Shown here one piece after another: positions 25,447-34,099 of a DNA stretch of 64,000 nucleotides; positions within the stretch are counted from its first letter, which is position 1; each line of letters begins with the position of its first letter. The notes under the pieces are model-generated. The model had not been told where the DNA came from and ran no database searches. It saw only the letters and a program-made list of their open reading frames with translations. Location of the stretch: contig CACWLG010000008.1 of assembly GCA_902761635.1 (NCBI GenBank), positions 44,124 through 108,123 of the forward strand, read 5' to 3'. A program made the translations under genes and the position numbers. The DNA comes from Oscillospiraceae bacterium. GTDB taxonomy: Bacteria; Bacillota; Clostridia; Oscillospirales; Oscillospiraceae.

Positions 25447-26169
25447 TCACTTGTATGCTGCGATGGTGAAGATCGGCGTGGGATTGTAAAACTCGTCGAT
25501 CTCTTTATAAATACGCTTATAGACGCCCACATCCACAAACACGCGCTCGAAGCCGGCCTCTACCAGAAGCTGCACGTCCCACTGGGGGCGCGGCCCTTCG
25601 TAAGCGGAAAGCTCCATGGTGATCTCCTCGTTTTCGTGGGTGAGAAACTCCGGAACCAGCTTGTGGGCGTGGTTTTCCGGCAGCTCGATCTCATCATTGT
25701 CGATGGCGGCGCAGTAATCCGCGTCGAAGTTGATGAGCACCCCGCCCGGCTTCAGGATACGGTACCACTCCCGGTAAGCCCGCGCGATGTGGGGCAGCGT
25801 CCAGGTCAGGTTCCGGGTCACCAGCACGTCGAAGCTCTCGGAGGCAAATTTCGTCTCTTCGGCGTCCATGATCTGAAACTGTGCGTCCAGCCCGAGGACA
25901 GCCGCCATATGCTCGGCATGCTCGATCATCTCCGGGGTCAGGTCGATGCCGATCGCCTCATGGCCTTCCTCGGCCATCAGGCAGGCGAAGAAGCCTGTCC
26001 CAGTGCCGATATCCAGTACGCGAAGCGGTCTTCCTTGCGGCAGATACTTGCGAAATTCCGCAAGCCAGCGGTCCTTTTTCTCGCTTTCAAATTCCCGCAG
26101 GCGCTGGGCTTCAAAGCCCTCTGCCCGGTGGGACCAGTAATGCGTCACACGATGCTTGATTCTCTCCAT
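25447..26169 (-). CDS. Class I SAM-dependent methyltransferase, ABC-operon encoded
   Basis: Small-molecule methyltransferase, 240 residues. SAM-binding motif I is LRVLDIGTGTGFFACLMAEE, motif II AIGIDLTPEMIEHAE, then SFDVLVTRNLTWTLPHI and the post-motif LKPGGVLINFDADY. The gene lies between an ABC ATPase gene and the substrate-binding protein gene, all on the minus strand, so it is cotranscribed with the transporter. A second, clearly homologous methyltransferase (29713) stands at the other end of the operon in the opposite direction. The sharing of NLTW.LP and FDA(D/N) between the two suggests one substrate class, possibly the transported compound or a metal-binding ligand, but nothing in the sequence names it. 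Confidence 0.88.
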   Translation of the reverse strand: MERIKHRVTHYWSHRAEGFEAQRLREFESEKKDRWLAEFRKYLPQGRPLRVLDIGTGTGFFACLMAEEGHEAIGIDLTPEMIEHAEHMAAVLGLDAQFQIMDAEETKFASESFDVLVTRNLTWTLPHIARAYREWYRILKPGGVLINFDADYCAAIDNDEIELPENHAHKLVPEFLTHENEEITMELSAYEGPRPQWDVQLLVEAGFERVFVDVGVYKRIYKEIDEFYNPTPIFTIAAYK

Positions 26170-26184
26170 GGATAACTTACCTCT

Positions 26185-26952
26185 CTATAAGATGCTTTCT
26201 ATTAGGCGTTTCGTATAGTCGTTCTGTGGATTTCGGATCACGTCGTCCGGTCTCCCCTGCTCCACGATTTTGCCCTTGTACATCACCAGCACCCGGTCAC
26301 AGAACTGCTGAACCAGGGCGATATCATGGCAGATAAACAGGATGGTCAGCTTTCCTCCATGGTTCCATCGCAGATTGTTCAGCAGGGCAATGATCTCCTT
26401 CTGGATGGTCACGTCCAGAGCGGAGGTCGCCTCGTCGCAGATCAAAAGCTTCGGCTTGATTGCAAGGGCGCGGGCAATGGCGGCACGCTGACACTGTCCG
26501 CCGCTGACCTGATAGGGGTAGCGGGAGGCGAAGTCAGCCGACAAACCGCACTGCTCCAAAAGCCTTGCGACCTCCATGTTTGTACTCGAACGTCCCCAAC
26601 CATTGTTCCGCAGGCTCTCTCCGATTCCGTCGCCCAGGGTACAGCGGGGATCAAAGGAATCCGTCGGCGTCTGGAAAACCATCTGCATCTTTGCGTAAAC
26701 CTTGCGCAGTTCTCTGCCGCTGATACCGGTGATGTCGTCCCCGTCCAGAAAGATCTTGCCCTCCGTCGGGTCCAAAAGCCGGGTAATCATGTTGACAGCA
26801 GTGGTCTTGCCGCTGCCGCTTTCCCCGATGAGACCGAGACATTCGCCGGGCATCAAATCGAAGCTGATATGATCCACCGCAGCAAAATCGGGCTGTCCTT
26901 TGCGGGTGAAAACTTTCGTGAGGTTCTCAACCTTTAATATCGGCTGTTGCAT
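26185..26952 (-). CDS. ABC transporter ATP-binding protein (DppF/NikE type)
   Basis: Second of two ATPases that drive the transporter, 255 residues. Walker A GESGSGKTTAV near residue 43, Q-loop MQMVFQTPTDSFDPR, ABC signature VSGGQCQRAAIARAL, Walker B LLICDEATSALD, and switch His in FICHDIALV. FDPRCTLGDGI after the Q-loop is typical of the DppF/OppF partner. The start ATG has GGAGGGCATGAG before it and sits one base after the preceding ATPase gene, so translation is coupled. It normally forms a heterodimer with the product of 26954-27736. Confidence 0.94.
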   Translation of the reverse strand: MQQPILKVENLTKVFTRKGQPDFAAVDHISFDLMPGECLGLIGESGSGKTTAVNMITRLLDPTEGKIFLDGDDITGISGRELRKVYAKMQMVFQTPTDSFDPRCTLGDGIGESLRNNGWGRSSTNMEVARLLEQCGLSADFASRYPYQVSGGQCQRAAIARALAIKPKLLICDEATSALDVTIQKEIIALLNNLRWNHGGKLTILFICHDIALVQQFCDRVLVMYKGKIVEQGRPDDVIRNPQNDYTKRLIESIL

Positions 26953-26953
26953 C

Positions 26954-27736
26954 TCATGCCCTCCTCAGCTTCGGTACTGCGGACATGAGCGTCCGGGTGT
27001 ATGCCTCCTGCGGATGGTTCAGGATCTGGGCTGTCTCGCCGTATTCCACGGTCTCACCGTTTTTCATCACGAGCACCTTGTCCGCCATGGCGCCGATGAC
27101 GCCGATATTGTGCGTAACGAGGACGATCGCGATGCCGAAGGTCTTGCGCACCAGAAGCATTTCCTCCACCACCTGCTTCTGTACCGACACGTCCAGCGCC
27201 GAGGTGGGTTCGTCCGCCAGGAGGACGGAGGGATTGAGGAGCATCGCCGCCGCGATGCCGACGCGCTGCTGCATACCGCCAGAGAGCTCAAAGGGGTAGG
27301 CATCCAGTATACGCTGCCCGTTTTCAAAGCCGATCTTCTGCAGGAGCTCCACCGCGCGGGTGCGAAACGCATCTTTCGATACGCTTTCGTGCTCCGTCAT
27401 GCTCTCGTAAAGTTGTGCGCCGACGGTACGGATCGGGCAGAAGGAGCTGCCCGCCGACTGGAAGATCATCCCCAGCTCCGGGCCGTTGAGCTTACGGATC
27501 TCATTTTCCGGGAGATCCGGCAAATTCTTTCCCTTGTACCAGATATCCCCGCGTGTCACCAGACCGGCGGGGCCGAGAAGCCCCATGGCCGCCTTGATAA
27601 GTGTGGATTTGCCGGAGCCGGATTCGCCCACGATGCCGAGAATCTCTCCCTCGGAAACGGTAAAGCTTACGTCTTTTACGGCACAGACGCCGTTATATGT
27701 AATGTCTACATGTTCATAGCGTAATATCTCCGCCAT
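26954..27736 (-). CDS. ABC transporter ATP-binding protein (DppD/NikD type)
   Basis: First ATPase of the pair, 260 residues from the ATG at 27736. That start has GGGAGGTG close by and leaves four bases to the permease stop; the open frame continues to 27769 but would overlap the permease without a better site. Motifs: Walker A GESGSGKSTLIKAAMG, Q-loop MIFQSAGSSFCPI, signature LSGGMQQRVGIAAAML, Walker B VLLADEPTSALD, switch His in LVTHNIGVI. The QSAGSSFCP stretch (in place of QDPMTSLNP) is shared with transporters of the nickel/metallophore branch more than with OppD, a weak hint about the cargo. Confidence 0.94.
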   Translation of the reverse strand: MAEILRYEHVDITYNGVCAVKDVSFTVSEGEILGIVGESGSGKSTLIKAAMGLLGPAGLVTRGDIWYKGKNLPDLPENEIRKLNGPELGMIFQSAGSSFCPIRTVGAQLYESMTEHESVSKDAFRTRAVELLQKIGFENGQRILDAYPFELSGGMQQRVGIAAAMLLNPSVLLADEPTSALDVSVQKQVVEEMLLVRKTFGIAIVLVTHNIGVIGAMADKVLVMKNGETVEYGETAQILNHPQEAYTRTLMSAVPKLRRA

Positions 27737-27740
27737 CTTG

Positions 27741-28592
27741 TCACCTCCCGCGGGATCTGGGGTCAGCATAGTCCCGGATGGTATCGCCCAGGAGGTTGAA
27801 GATCATGACAGAGACAAAGATCGCAAGACCGGGGGCAAAGGTGACCCAGGGGACGGTGGTGATGAGACTGCGCGTGTCGCTCATCATGCTGCCCCATTCG
27901 GCAATGGGCGGCTTTGCGCCGAGGCCGAGAAAGCTCAGGCCCGCAAGCTCCATCATCATGGTGCCGATATCCAGCATGGAGGTCACGAGGATCGGGCCCA
28001 TGATGTTCGGCAGAATATGCTTGAAAATGATCTTCCATGTCCCGCTGCCGGAGAGCTTTGCTGCCTTGAGGTAGGGCGTCTCCTTCTGAGACAGCGTCTG
28101 GCTGCGGGCGATACGGGCATACTTGGGCCAGGAGATCGCCGCCAGCGCGATGATCGCGTTTTGCAGGCCGCCGCCCAGAACGCCCGCCACGGCCAGGGCA
28201 AACACCAGGCCGGGGAAGGCGAGAAACATATCCGAAATGCGCATGAGCACGGTGTCGATCCACTTGCCGTGCCAGCCGCAGAATACGCCGATCACGGTGC
28301 CGATCACGGTGATGATCGCAACGAGCAGGAGCGTAGAATAGATGCTTGCGCGGCTGCCCACGATGACGCGGGAGAGCATGTCACGTCCATAGCGGTCCGT
28401 GCCGAAGAGATGCGCGGCAGAGGGAGCGGCCTTCGCGTTGGAGAGATCCTGCACATAGGGGTCGTAGGGTGTCAGATGCTCTGAGAAGATGGAGCCGATC
28501 AGGAGCAGGAGGGCAAGCGTCCCGAAGATGATGAGCCGTGTCTTGACGGTATTCTTCTTTATTTTCTGTACGCGGACTGTCGGTTCACTCAT
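27741..28592 (-). CDS. ABC transporter permease (DppC/NikC type)
   Basis: Inner-membrane channel subunit, 283 residues. One N-terminal helix (LIIFGTLALLLLIGSIF) is followed by the family mark GTDRYGRDMLSRVIVGSR and five more helices. The cytoplasmic EAA loop that contacts the ATPase is LKAAKLSGSGTWKIIFKHIL. The C-terminus contains AGLSFLGLGAKPPIAEWG, typical of DppC-class permeases. It overlaps the upstream permease gene by four bases (ATGA-type junction), so both permeases are translated together. Confidence 0.94.
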   Translation of the reverse strand: MSEPTVRVQKIKKNTVKTRLIIFGTLALLLLIGSIFSEHLTPYDPYVQDLSNAKAAPSAAHLFGTDRYGRDMLSRVIVGSRASIYSTLLLVAIITVIGTVIGVFCGWHGKWIDTVLMRISDMFLAFPGLVFALAVAGVLGGGLQNAIIALAAISWPKYARIARSQTLSQKETPYLKAAKLSGSGTWKIIFKHILPNIMGPILVTSMLDIGTMMMELAGLSFLGLGAKPPIAEWGSMMSDTRSLITTVPWVTFAPGLAIFVSVMIFNLLGDTIRDYADPRSRGR

Positions 28593-29530
28593 TCCTTGCT
28601 CACCCCCAGTCTGATGCGCGGGTCAAGGGCATGGTACATAAGGTCGGTGATCAGGTTCACCAATACGTAGATAATGGCCATCCACACCACATAAGCCTGG
28701 ATGAGCGGATAGTCGCGCATGGTGATAGCGTCCACCGCGAGCTTGCCCACGCCGTCCCACATGAAGATGCTCTCAATGATGGCCGTGCCGCCAAGCAGGC
28801 TGCCGATGGAGAGAGCAAGCAGCGTGATGATCGTGAGCATGGATGATTTGAGAACGCTTTTCCAGAGAATCACACGGTTTCTTACGCCGCGGGCCTTCGC
28901 CCCGGTGACGTAATCCTTGTTGAGTTCTTCCAGAACCGTCGTCCGTACCTGCCGCATGTATTTGGCGGACATGGCGATGGCCAGGGTCAGCGTTGGCATA
29001 AGGGCGCTGCGCAGCGTTGTGCCGTTGGAGATGACCGGCAGAAGCTTTAATTTGATAGCCAGTAACTGCATCAGCAGCAGAGCCACGAAGAAATTGGGCA
29101 GAGAGTTTCCCACAAAGCTAAGCAAGCGCAGGATGTAGTCGATGATTTTGTCATGGTTCACCGCTGCGAGAATGCCCAGCGGAATGGAGATCGCGACGGT
29201 CATGAGGATGGAAAGCGCCGTCAGCAGCAATGTTGCCGGGAGCTTGGAGACGAAGGTCGGGAACACTTCCCTGCCGGAGACATAGCTTGTGCCCATATCC
29301 CCGGTCAACATGCCGCCAAGCCAGGAAAAGTACTGTGTGACAAAGGGCTTGTCCAGGCCAAGCTCCGCCTTCTTCGCGTCGATGACCTCCTGCGCCACCG
29401 CGCCCTTGTCACCGTAGAGCTCGGTGATCGCGTCGCTGCCCGCCATGCGCATCATGGCAAAGGACAAAAACGTGATCCCGATGAGCACCGGGATCAGTTG
29501 TATAAATCTCTGAATGACATACTTTCTCAC
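28589..29530 (-). CDS. ABC transporter permease (DppB/NikB type)
   Basis: First gene of the transporter operon, 313 residues. N-terminal helix MRKYVIQRFIQLIPVLIGIT with TFLSF, periplasmic part, then five helices. The EAA loop reads DYVTGAKARGVRNRVILWKS and the C-terminus ends LMYHALDPRIRLG, all standard for DppB-class permeases. The promoter should lie in 29531-29712, where TATAAT on the minus strand (29580-29575) is a fair -10 without a strong -35. It is divergent from the methyltransferase gene at 29713. Confidence 0.94.
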   Translation of the reverse strand: MRKYVIQRFIQLIPVLIGITFLSFAMMRMAGSDAITELYGDKGAVAQEVIDAKKAELGLDKPFVTQYFSWLGGMLTGDMGTSYVSGREVFPTFVSKLPATLLLTALSILMTVAISIPLGILAAVNHDKIIDYILRLLSFVGNSLPNFFVALLLMQLLAIKLKLLPVISNGTTLRSALMPTLTLAIAMSAKYMRQVRTTVLEELNKDYVTGAKARGVRNRVILWKSVLKSSMLTIITLLALSIGSLLGGTAIIESIFMWDGVGKLAVDAITMRDYPLIQAYVVWMAIIYVLVNLITDLMYHALDPRIRLGVSKE

Positions 29531-29712
29531 GTTGTTCTCCCAGCTTCGCAGAGATTGTCAAATCTATCGTTGAAATTATATGCGATCCCGAGCCGCAGCG
29601 GAAGCCCCGGGGGGGGATATTTTTTCGCTGTTTTCAAAAAAACAGGACAGGGGCTTGTGAAGAGGCAAAACTTATGGTAATTTGAAAAAAACAGGAAAGG
29701 TCCATTATAACC
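29531..29712. promoter_or_regulatory. Divergent promoter region, transporter operon / methyltransferase
   Basis: AT-rich gap between two divergent genes. Minus strand: TATAAT at 29580-29575 as possible -10. Plus strand: TTGTGA, 17 bases, TAATTT (about 29656-29684) as possible promoter for the methyltransferase, with AGGAAAGG some 12 bases before its ATG. A run of eight G stands at about 29609-29617. No palindromic operator was recognised. Confidence 0.4.
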
Positions 29713-30480
29713 ATGGAAATCATATCGGAAAACAAAGCATACTGGACCGGCCGCGCTTCCGGGTATTCCGAGGTCAATCAGCTGGAGCTTGAAACCGACC
29801 AGCGTAAAAAGTGGAGAGACTGCCTGCAGGCTGAGATTGCCCGACAGTATCCCGGAATCGCGGCAGCTCCGCTTCGTGTATTGGAGATCGGCACCGGACC
29901 GGGCTTCTTCGCGATCCTGCTCTGCGAGCTGGGATATGACGTGACGGCCATCGACCTGACCCCGGCCATGCTCAAAGAGGCAAAGAAAAATGCCGGCGAT
30001 ATGGCCGACAGCATCCGTTTTTTGGAGATGAACGCGCAGGCGCTTGGCTTTGAAGACGCCGCCTTTGATGTGGTGATCAGCCGCAACCTGACCTGGAACC
30101 TTCCACACCCGGAGGCAGCATATGCCGAGTGGGTCCGGGTGCTCAAGCCCGGCGGCCTTCTCCTGAACTTCGACGCCAACTGGTATGCCTACCTCTTTGA
30201 CGAGAAAGCCCGGGCCGCGTATGATCAGGACCGGATCAACAGCGCCGGACAGGGTGTCTGGGATCAGAACATCGGCAAAAACTTTGACGTGATGGAGGAC
30301 ATCGCCCGACGCATCCCGCTCAGCAGTATCCGCCGTCCCGCTTGGGACTTATCCATGTTGCGCAGCCTCGGTCTGCATGCGCAGGCGGAGGAAGCGGTAT
30401 GGCAGCGGGTATGGTCAGAGGAAGAAAAGCTGAATTTTTCCTCCACCCCTTTATTTCTTGTGCGGGCGACAAAAGCATGA
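29713..30480 (+). CDS. Class I SAM-dependent methyltransferase, divergent from ABC operon
   Basis: 255 residues, paralogue of the methyltransferase at 25447. SAM site LRVLEIGTGPGFFAILLCE, acidic loop VTAIDLTPAMLKEAK, then AFDVVISRNLTWNLPHPEA and LKPGGLLLNFDANWYAYLF. The N-terminus (AYWTGRASGYSEVNQLEL) and C-terminus (FSSTPLFLVRATK) align with YWSHRAEGFEAQRLRE and NPTPIFTIAAYK of the partner, so they share full-length ancestry. It is transcribed away from the transporter and ends at a strong terminator. Paired methyltransferases around one transporter point to modification of the transported molecule or its carrier; this is inference. Confidence 0.88.
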   Translation: MEIISENKAYWTGRASGYSEVNQLELETDQRKKWRDCLQAEIARQYPGIAAAPLRVLEIGTGPGFFAILLCELGYDVTAIDLTPAMLKEAKKNAGDMADSIRFLEMNAQALGFEDAAFDVVISRNLTWNLPHPEAAYAEWVRVLKPGGLLLNFDANWYAYLFDEKARAAYDQDRINSAGQGVWDQNIGKNFDVMEDIARRIPLSSIRRPAWDLSMLRSLGLHAQAEEAVWQRVWSEEEKLNFSSTPLFLVRATKA

Positions 30481-30515
30481 GACCGGCACCTGACCCATTC
30501 TCTTCATCCAACATG

Positions 30516-30577
30516 AACAGCAACGGCAGAAGACGTCCTCACACGCTTCTGCCGTTGCTGTTATACTGATATTTTTT
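30516..30577 (+). terminator. Intrinsic terminator after methyltransferase
   Basis: A perfect 17-bp stem (AACAGCAACGGCAGAAG, 30516-30532, with 30546-30562), 13-base loop, and a run of six T a few bases later (to 30577). Confidence 0.85.
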
Positions 30578-30687
30578 AGCCGCTGCGGGAGAGGGCGCCG
30601 GGCTCTGCTGCGCCGAAGCACCGGCAATTCAGGAGCTCCATGCCATAGGGCTGTACGCTCCGTGTTTGTTCTCCCTTCGCAGACAGA

Positions 30688-31560
30688 TTACTGCATAGCC
30701 AGCGCAACGCTCACGCCGCCATTACCCAGCAGCTCCCGCATTTCCTCGGGAGTCTTGTCTGTGATGTGTCCCAGCCGGGTATAGGCCCAGGAATTGCTGC
30801 CGTAGAACACTACAAGCTGATTGCCGGAATACAGCACGATATCGCCGGGGGAGGTGCTGGTCTGCACGTCCCCGCTGGGCATACGCCGGCCGATGGAGCC
30901 CACCTGCTCAAATCCGCCGTACATGGACATCTCAATACGCAGGCCGCTCTGCGCCAGATCCTTGAGAGCCGCAACGGATTCGTTGTCTTCCCAGGCAACC
31001 GCAACAGGCGTATCGTTGATCTTCATCTGCATGACAGGCTCCGCCTCTCTTTCGTCCAGTTCAATCAGCACGTCATAGCTGCCGTTCAGGGCGGCGATCT
31101 CGGCAAGCGGACAGGTGATCACGCCGAGGTTTACCTGATTGCCGTAGCTTTCGGACTTGTCCTGATCCTCGAACAGGATCGTGAAATAAGGTGCGTCGGT
31201 GGCGTAGTCGATATCGCCGTTCAGCCAGCCATTGTGCTCTTCTTCCTCATGATAGGGCAGGTTCTCCGTAACGCCGCAGAAATCATGGGAATAGCGGCTC
31301 ATGTGCTGGGTGCAGGGCAGCCTTGCGATCAGGGCCTGCGCGGTTTCGCTGTCATTCAATACGCCGGGAATCACCGTGTCTCCAAAGTGAAGCAGGATCT
31401 TCGTTCCGTTTTCCGGCGGCAGACGGGTCGGCATGGTGGGATCGTCGGTCTGCATCTGCGCTCCGTCTTTCGCCGCCCGCCTGCCCGTATCAGCTGAAGC
31501 GGTCAGGCACGCGGACAGCAGCATCAGAATCGCCAGCAGCAATGACATGGTCTGTTTCAT
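30688..31560 (-). CDS. Secreted protein with two cyclophilin-like domains
   Basis: 290 residues with a signal peptide or lipoprotein leader (LLAILMLLSACLTASAD; the LLSAC could be a lipobox). Two copies of the Cyclophil_like domain follow. The first (about 50-150) has GTKILLHFGDTVIPGVLNDS and later DAPYFTILFEDQDKS; the second (about 175-288) has MQMKINDTPVAVAWEDNESV, EMSMYGGFEQVGSIGRRMP and GDIVLYSGNQLVVFYGSNSW. This fold resembles bacterial cyclophilin but lacks a proven isomerase function, and single-domain versions often travel with flavodoxins and redox genes, as here a short way off. GGAGGATAC precedes the ATG. Function unknown. Confidence 0.85.
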   Translation of the reverse strand: MKQTMSLLLAILMLLSACLTASADTGRRAAKDGAQMQTDDPTMPTRLPPENGTKILLHFGDTVIPGVLNDSETAQALIARLPCTQHMSRYSHDFCGVTENLPYHEEEEHNGWLNGDIDYATDAPYFTILFEDQDKSESYGNQVNLGVITCPLAEIAALNGSYDVLIELDEREAEPVMQMKINDTPVAVAWEDNESVAALKDLAQSGLRIEMSMYGGFEQVGSIGRRMPSGDVQTSTSPGDIVLYSGNQLVVFYGSNSWAYTRLGHITDKTPEEMRELLGNGGVSVALAMQ

Positions 31561-31659
31561 TCTTGTATCCTCCCTCTATCGCACTTTGCACGAGTGTTCT
31601 TCCATTCTTTTTCAACGCTTGCGGGATCGTTTCCGGAAACGGTCCCCACGTGGATGGTT

Positions 31660-32535
31660 TTACGTTCTCATCTGCAGGAGCTTCGTAATATCCTGTACGC
31701 AGCGCTCCGTAACCTTTTTTCGATCCGGAGCCGGCAGATCCGTATGTCGGTCCACATAGTCTATAATTCTGATGCAGCCCAGAAGCTGGGCTGCATGCTT
31801 TGCCTCACGAAGCTTCTCCTCATTCGCCCCATCCAGATACAGCTCAAAAATCCGGTCACAGATTTTTGCAGCCGTTTCGACATCAATGCCCAGCATATAC
31901 GCAGCCTTCGGTTCTATGGAAGGGAATTGACGATAGGAGACAAACACGGTTGCAAGCTCAAAAATCGGGTCCCCCGTACTGAGTGTATCCATGTCTATGA
32001 GCATCAGCTCATCGCCGCAAATCAGTATATTGTTCATGTGAAAATCCGCATGAATGATCGTATTTCTAACCGGGATCATATCCACGAAGCCGCAAAGCCT
32101 TGCATAAAGATCTTCAGACAGGAACGTACGTACCTTCGGAAGCCAGCGCAAGGTCTGCTGTTTCATATCCGGAAGCTCACCCGGCTCTGCCGTGATGGCA
32201 TGGATCTGTTTCATCAAATCTACGGATCGTTCGAGGAAGCTTTCGAAACGCTCCGGAGATTCCCGGATATAATCGGCAGAGGATTGCGCCTCCAGATGTT
32301 CAAACACGATGCCGTAGCGATCACCCACACGCACGATATCAAAAGGGATCGCGGTGGGTATTCCTTTCACAAACGCCCAGCGAGCCAGTTCTCTTTCCCT
32401 CCGTATGGCATCTATGGAAGAATTCTCGTTATAGACCTTAACCAGCATATCCGGTGCGGTCTGATACACAATCCCATGCGCGCCTCGTCCTATCTCAGGG
32501 CATCCGTCAATGCTTATCTCCCGAAGCTTTTTCAT
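31660..32535 (-). CDS. APH-like phosphotransferase (TIGR02172-type)
   Basis: Protein-kinase-fold phosphotransferase, 291 residues. N-terminal nucleotide loop EIGRGAHGIVYQT and the ATP-anchoring Lys in MLVKVYNENS; catalytic loop IIHADFHMNNILI (HxD....N, Brenner motif); metal Asp in LMLIDMDTLSTGDP. The pattern matches the TIGR02172 paralogous family, whose substrates are unknown. The open frame reaches an ATG at 32550, but GAGGG stands eight bases before the ATG at 32535, which was chosen. It is a single gene; no resistance role can be claimed. Confidence 0.85.
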   Translation of the reverse strand: MKKLREISIDGCPEIGRGAHGIVYQTAPDMLVKVYNENSSIDAIRRERELARWAFVKGIPTAIPFDIVRVGDRYGIVFEHLEAQSSADYIRESPERFESFLERSVDLMKQIHAITAEPGELPDMKQQTLRWLPKVRTFLSEDLYARLCGFVDMIPVRNTIIHADFHMNNILICGDELMLIDMDTLSTGDPIFELATVFVSYRQFPSIEPKAAYMLGIDVETAAKICDRIFELYLDGANEEKLREAKHAAQLLGCIRIIDYVDRHTDLPAPDRKKVTERCVQDITKLLQMRT

Positions 32536-32676
32536 ATTGCAAACCCTCATAATCGTATTTTCAGTTATTGTAAGAGTGAATCATCTCTGTAAATACTGAT
32601 TTGGCGAGATGGAGTATACCATAAATTCCCGGCTTACGGAAGATGCTTTGTTTTGCGGAAGGCGAAAAAACGTACC

Positions 32677-33225
32677 TCACCGCAGGGCTGAGACGCTTTT
32701 ACCCATACGGTAGGCTTGCTCTATGGCAGGATGCTCAGGATTGTCCCCGGCTGCCGTGACGCCGCCCATGAAGACGCTCCCGGCAAGACGCGCCCGCTCA
32801 AAGCATTCGATCCAGCCCTCCAAACCACTGACGGCGCGCTGCGGGACAGGCTCCTCATCTTCGGCGGCGGCGGTCAGCAGATACACGTCGCGAAAAGCGT
32901 ATTCGCTCGGGAAGAGCGGATTGAGCCGGTCGAGCAGGGTCTTGAGCTGTCCCGACATTTCATAGTAGTAGATCGGTGTGGCGAAAACCAGCACGTCGGC
33001 CCGGAGCGCCTTTTGGCAGATCTCATCTGCATCGTCGCGGATCACGCAGCGCAGCTTCTCCTGGCACACAAAGCAGCCCCGGCAGAAGTTCACCGTCTTG
33101 CCGCGCAGCGAGATCAGCTCCACCTCATGTCCCGCTTCCTGCGCGCCTTTGGCAAAGGCTTTTGCCAGCGCTTCCGAATTGCTGTTCACCCGGGGACTTG
33201 TCGATACGATCAAAATCTTTTTCAT
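32677..33225 (-). CDS. NAD(P)H-dependent FMN reductase / iron-sulfur-type flavoprotein
   Basis: 182 residues. Flavodoxin-like fold with the phosphate loop IVSTSPRVNSNSEALAKAF, a cysteine cluster FCRGCFVCQEKLRC as in iron-sulfur flavoproteins, and FMN ring contact ATPIYYYEMSGQLKTLLDR. Probably shuttles electrons from NAD(P)H to flavin. The ATG at 33225 is seven bases from AAGGAGG; the ATG at 33231 is too close. Last gene of a five-gene minus-strand operon headed by a TetR regulator (35055 to 32677), all parts of which handle flavin or quinone-like redox chemistry. Confidence 0.9.
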   Translation of the reverse strand: MKKILIVSTSPRVNSNSEALAKAFAKGAQEAGHEVELISLRGKTVNFCRGCFVCQEKLRCVIRDDADEICQKALRADVLVFATPIYYYEMSGQLKTLLDRLNPLFPSEYAFRDVYLLTAAAEDEEPVPQRAVSGLEGWIECFERARLAGSVFMGGVTAAGDNPEHPAIEQAYRMGKSVSALR

Positions 33226-33237
33226 TTTCATGCCTCC

Positions 33238-33717
33238 TTACGCCAACTGCAGGCTGTTGACCCAGTCCTTCAGCTCGCGCTCAGAGGCACGGGCAGAGAA
33301 GCGCTTTCCGGCAAGGACCTTTGCGCCCTTTGCCAGTGCTGCGATCCGTTCCTGACCCTCTCCGAGCTGACTGCCGCCGGAGGTGAAGAAGGGTACGACC
33401 GTCTTGCCGGAAAAATCATAGGCATCCAGGAAGCTGTCGATAATGCTGGGTTCGCGGTACCACCAGATGGGAAAGCCGAGGAAAATGACATCCGCCCGCT
33501 CAACAGGCGCAGCCGTATCGGCAAGCGCCGGGCGGCAGCTCTTGTCCTGCATCTCAACCGTGCTGCGGGCCTTCTTGTCCATCCAGTTCAGATCCCGACG
33601 TTCATAGGGGACGGCGGGCTTGATTTCATACAGGACTGCGTCTGCCGCTGCGGAAAGCGTATTTGCCAGTCTGGCGGTGCTGCCGCTGGCGGAAAAACAG
33701 GCAACCAATGCTTTCAT
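33238..33717 (-). CDS. Flavodoxin
   Basis: 159 residues, one-electron carrier. FMN phosphate loop CFSASGSTARLANTLS and the second flavin loop FLGFPIWWYREPSII, then PFFTSGGSQLGEG. GGGAG is eight bases before the ATG. It lies 12 bases before the FMN reductase and behind the CMD gene in the TetR-led operon. Proteins of this type act as electron donors in stress or detoxification in anaerobes. Confidence 0.92.
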   Translation of the reverse strand: MKALVACFSASGSTARLANTLSAAADAVLYEIKPAVPYERRDLNWMDKKARSTVEMQDKSCRPALADTAAPVERADVIFLGFPIWWYREPSIIDSFLDAYDFSGKTVVPFFTSGGSQLGEGQERIAALAKGAKVLAGKRFSARASERELKDWVNSLQLA

Positions 33718-33750
33718 TTATGATACTCCCTTCTCGTTTTACAGGATTGC

Positions 33751-34083
33751 TTATGCTTCCTCGTTCCAGATCTCCTTGGCCTGACGGAACACGGCCCAGC
33801 CCTTGGGCCAACCCACATACATGGTGGCATGGGTGATGATGGCGGCGATCTCCGCTTTTGTCACGCCGTTATTCTTCGCGTTTTGCAGATGGTAGGCAAG
33901 AGACGAATCCGTGATCCCCGACGCCATCAGGGACACAACGGTGATGATGCATTTGGTCTTTACGTCAATAGCTTCCTCATTCCACACCTCGCCGAACAGT
34001 ATGTCATCGTTGAGGTGAGCGAACATCGGCGCGAACTGGCCGAGCTGTTCCCGTCCCGCCGTCTGTGTGATCTTTTTATTCAT
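33751..34083 (-). CDS. Carboxymuconolactone decarboxylase (AhpD-like) family protein
   Basis: 110 residues, all-helical CMD fold: FAPMFAHLNDDILFGEVW, KTKCIITVVSLMASG and YHLQNAKNNGVTKAEIAAII. The family usually has a CxxC redox pair; here only one Cys (KCII) is seen, so peroxidase-like activity is doubtful. It is the third gene of the TetR operon. Such proteins often accompany flavodoxins in Clostridia; substrate unknown. Confidence 0.88.
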   Translation of the reverse strand: MNKKITQTAGREQLGQFAPMFAHLNDDILFGEVWNEEAIDVKTKCIITVVSLMASGITDSSLAYHLQNAKNNGVTKAEIAAIITHATMYVGWPKGWAVFRQAKEIWNEEA

Positions 34084-34099
34084 ATCATGCTCCCCTTCT

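Noticed and set aside
26326-30179. Open frames antisense to the ABC operon and methyltransferases
   Set aside because: Shadow frames with no start sites or domain matches.
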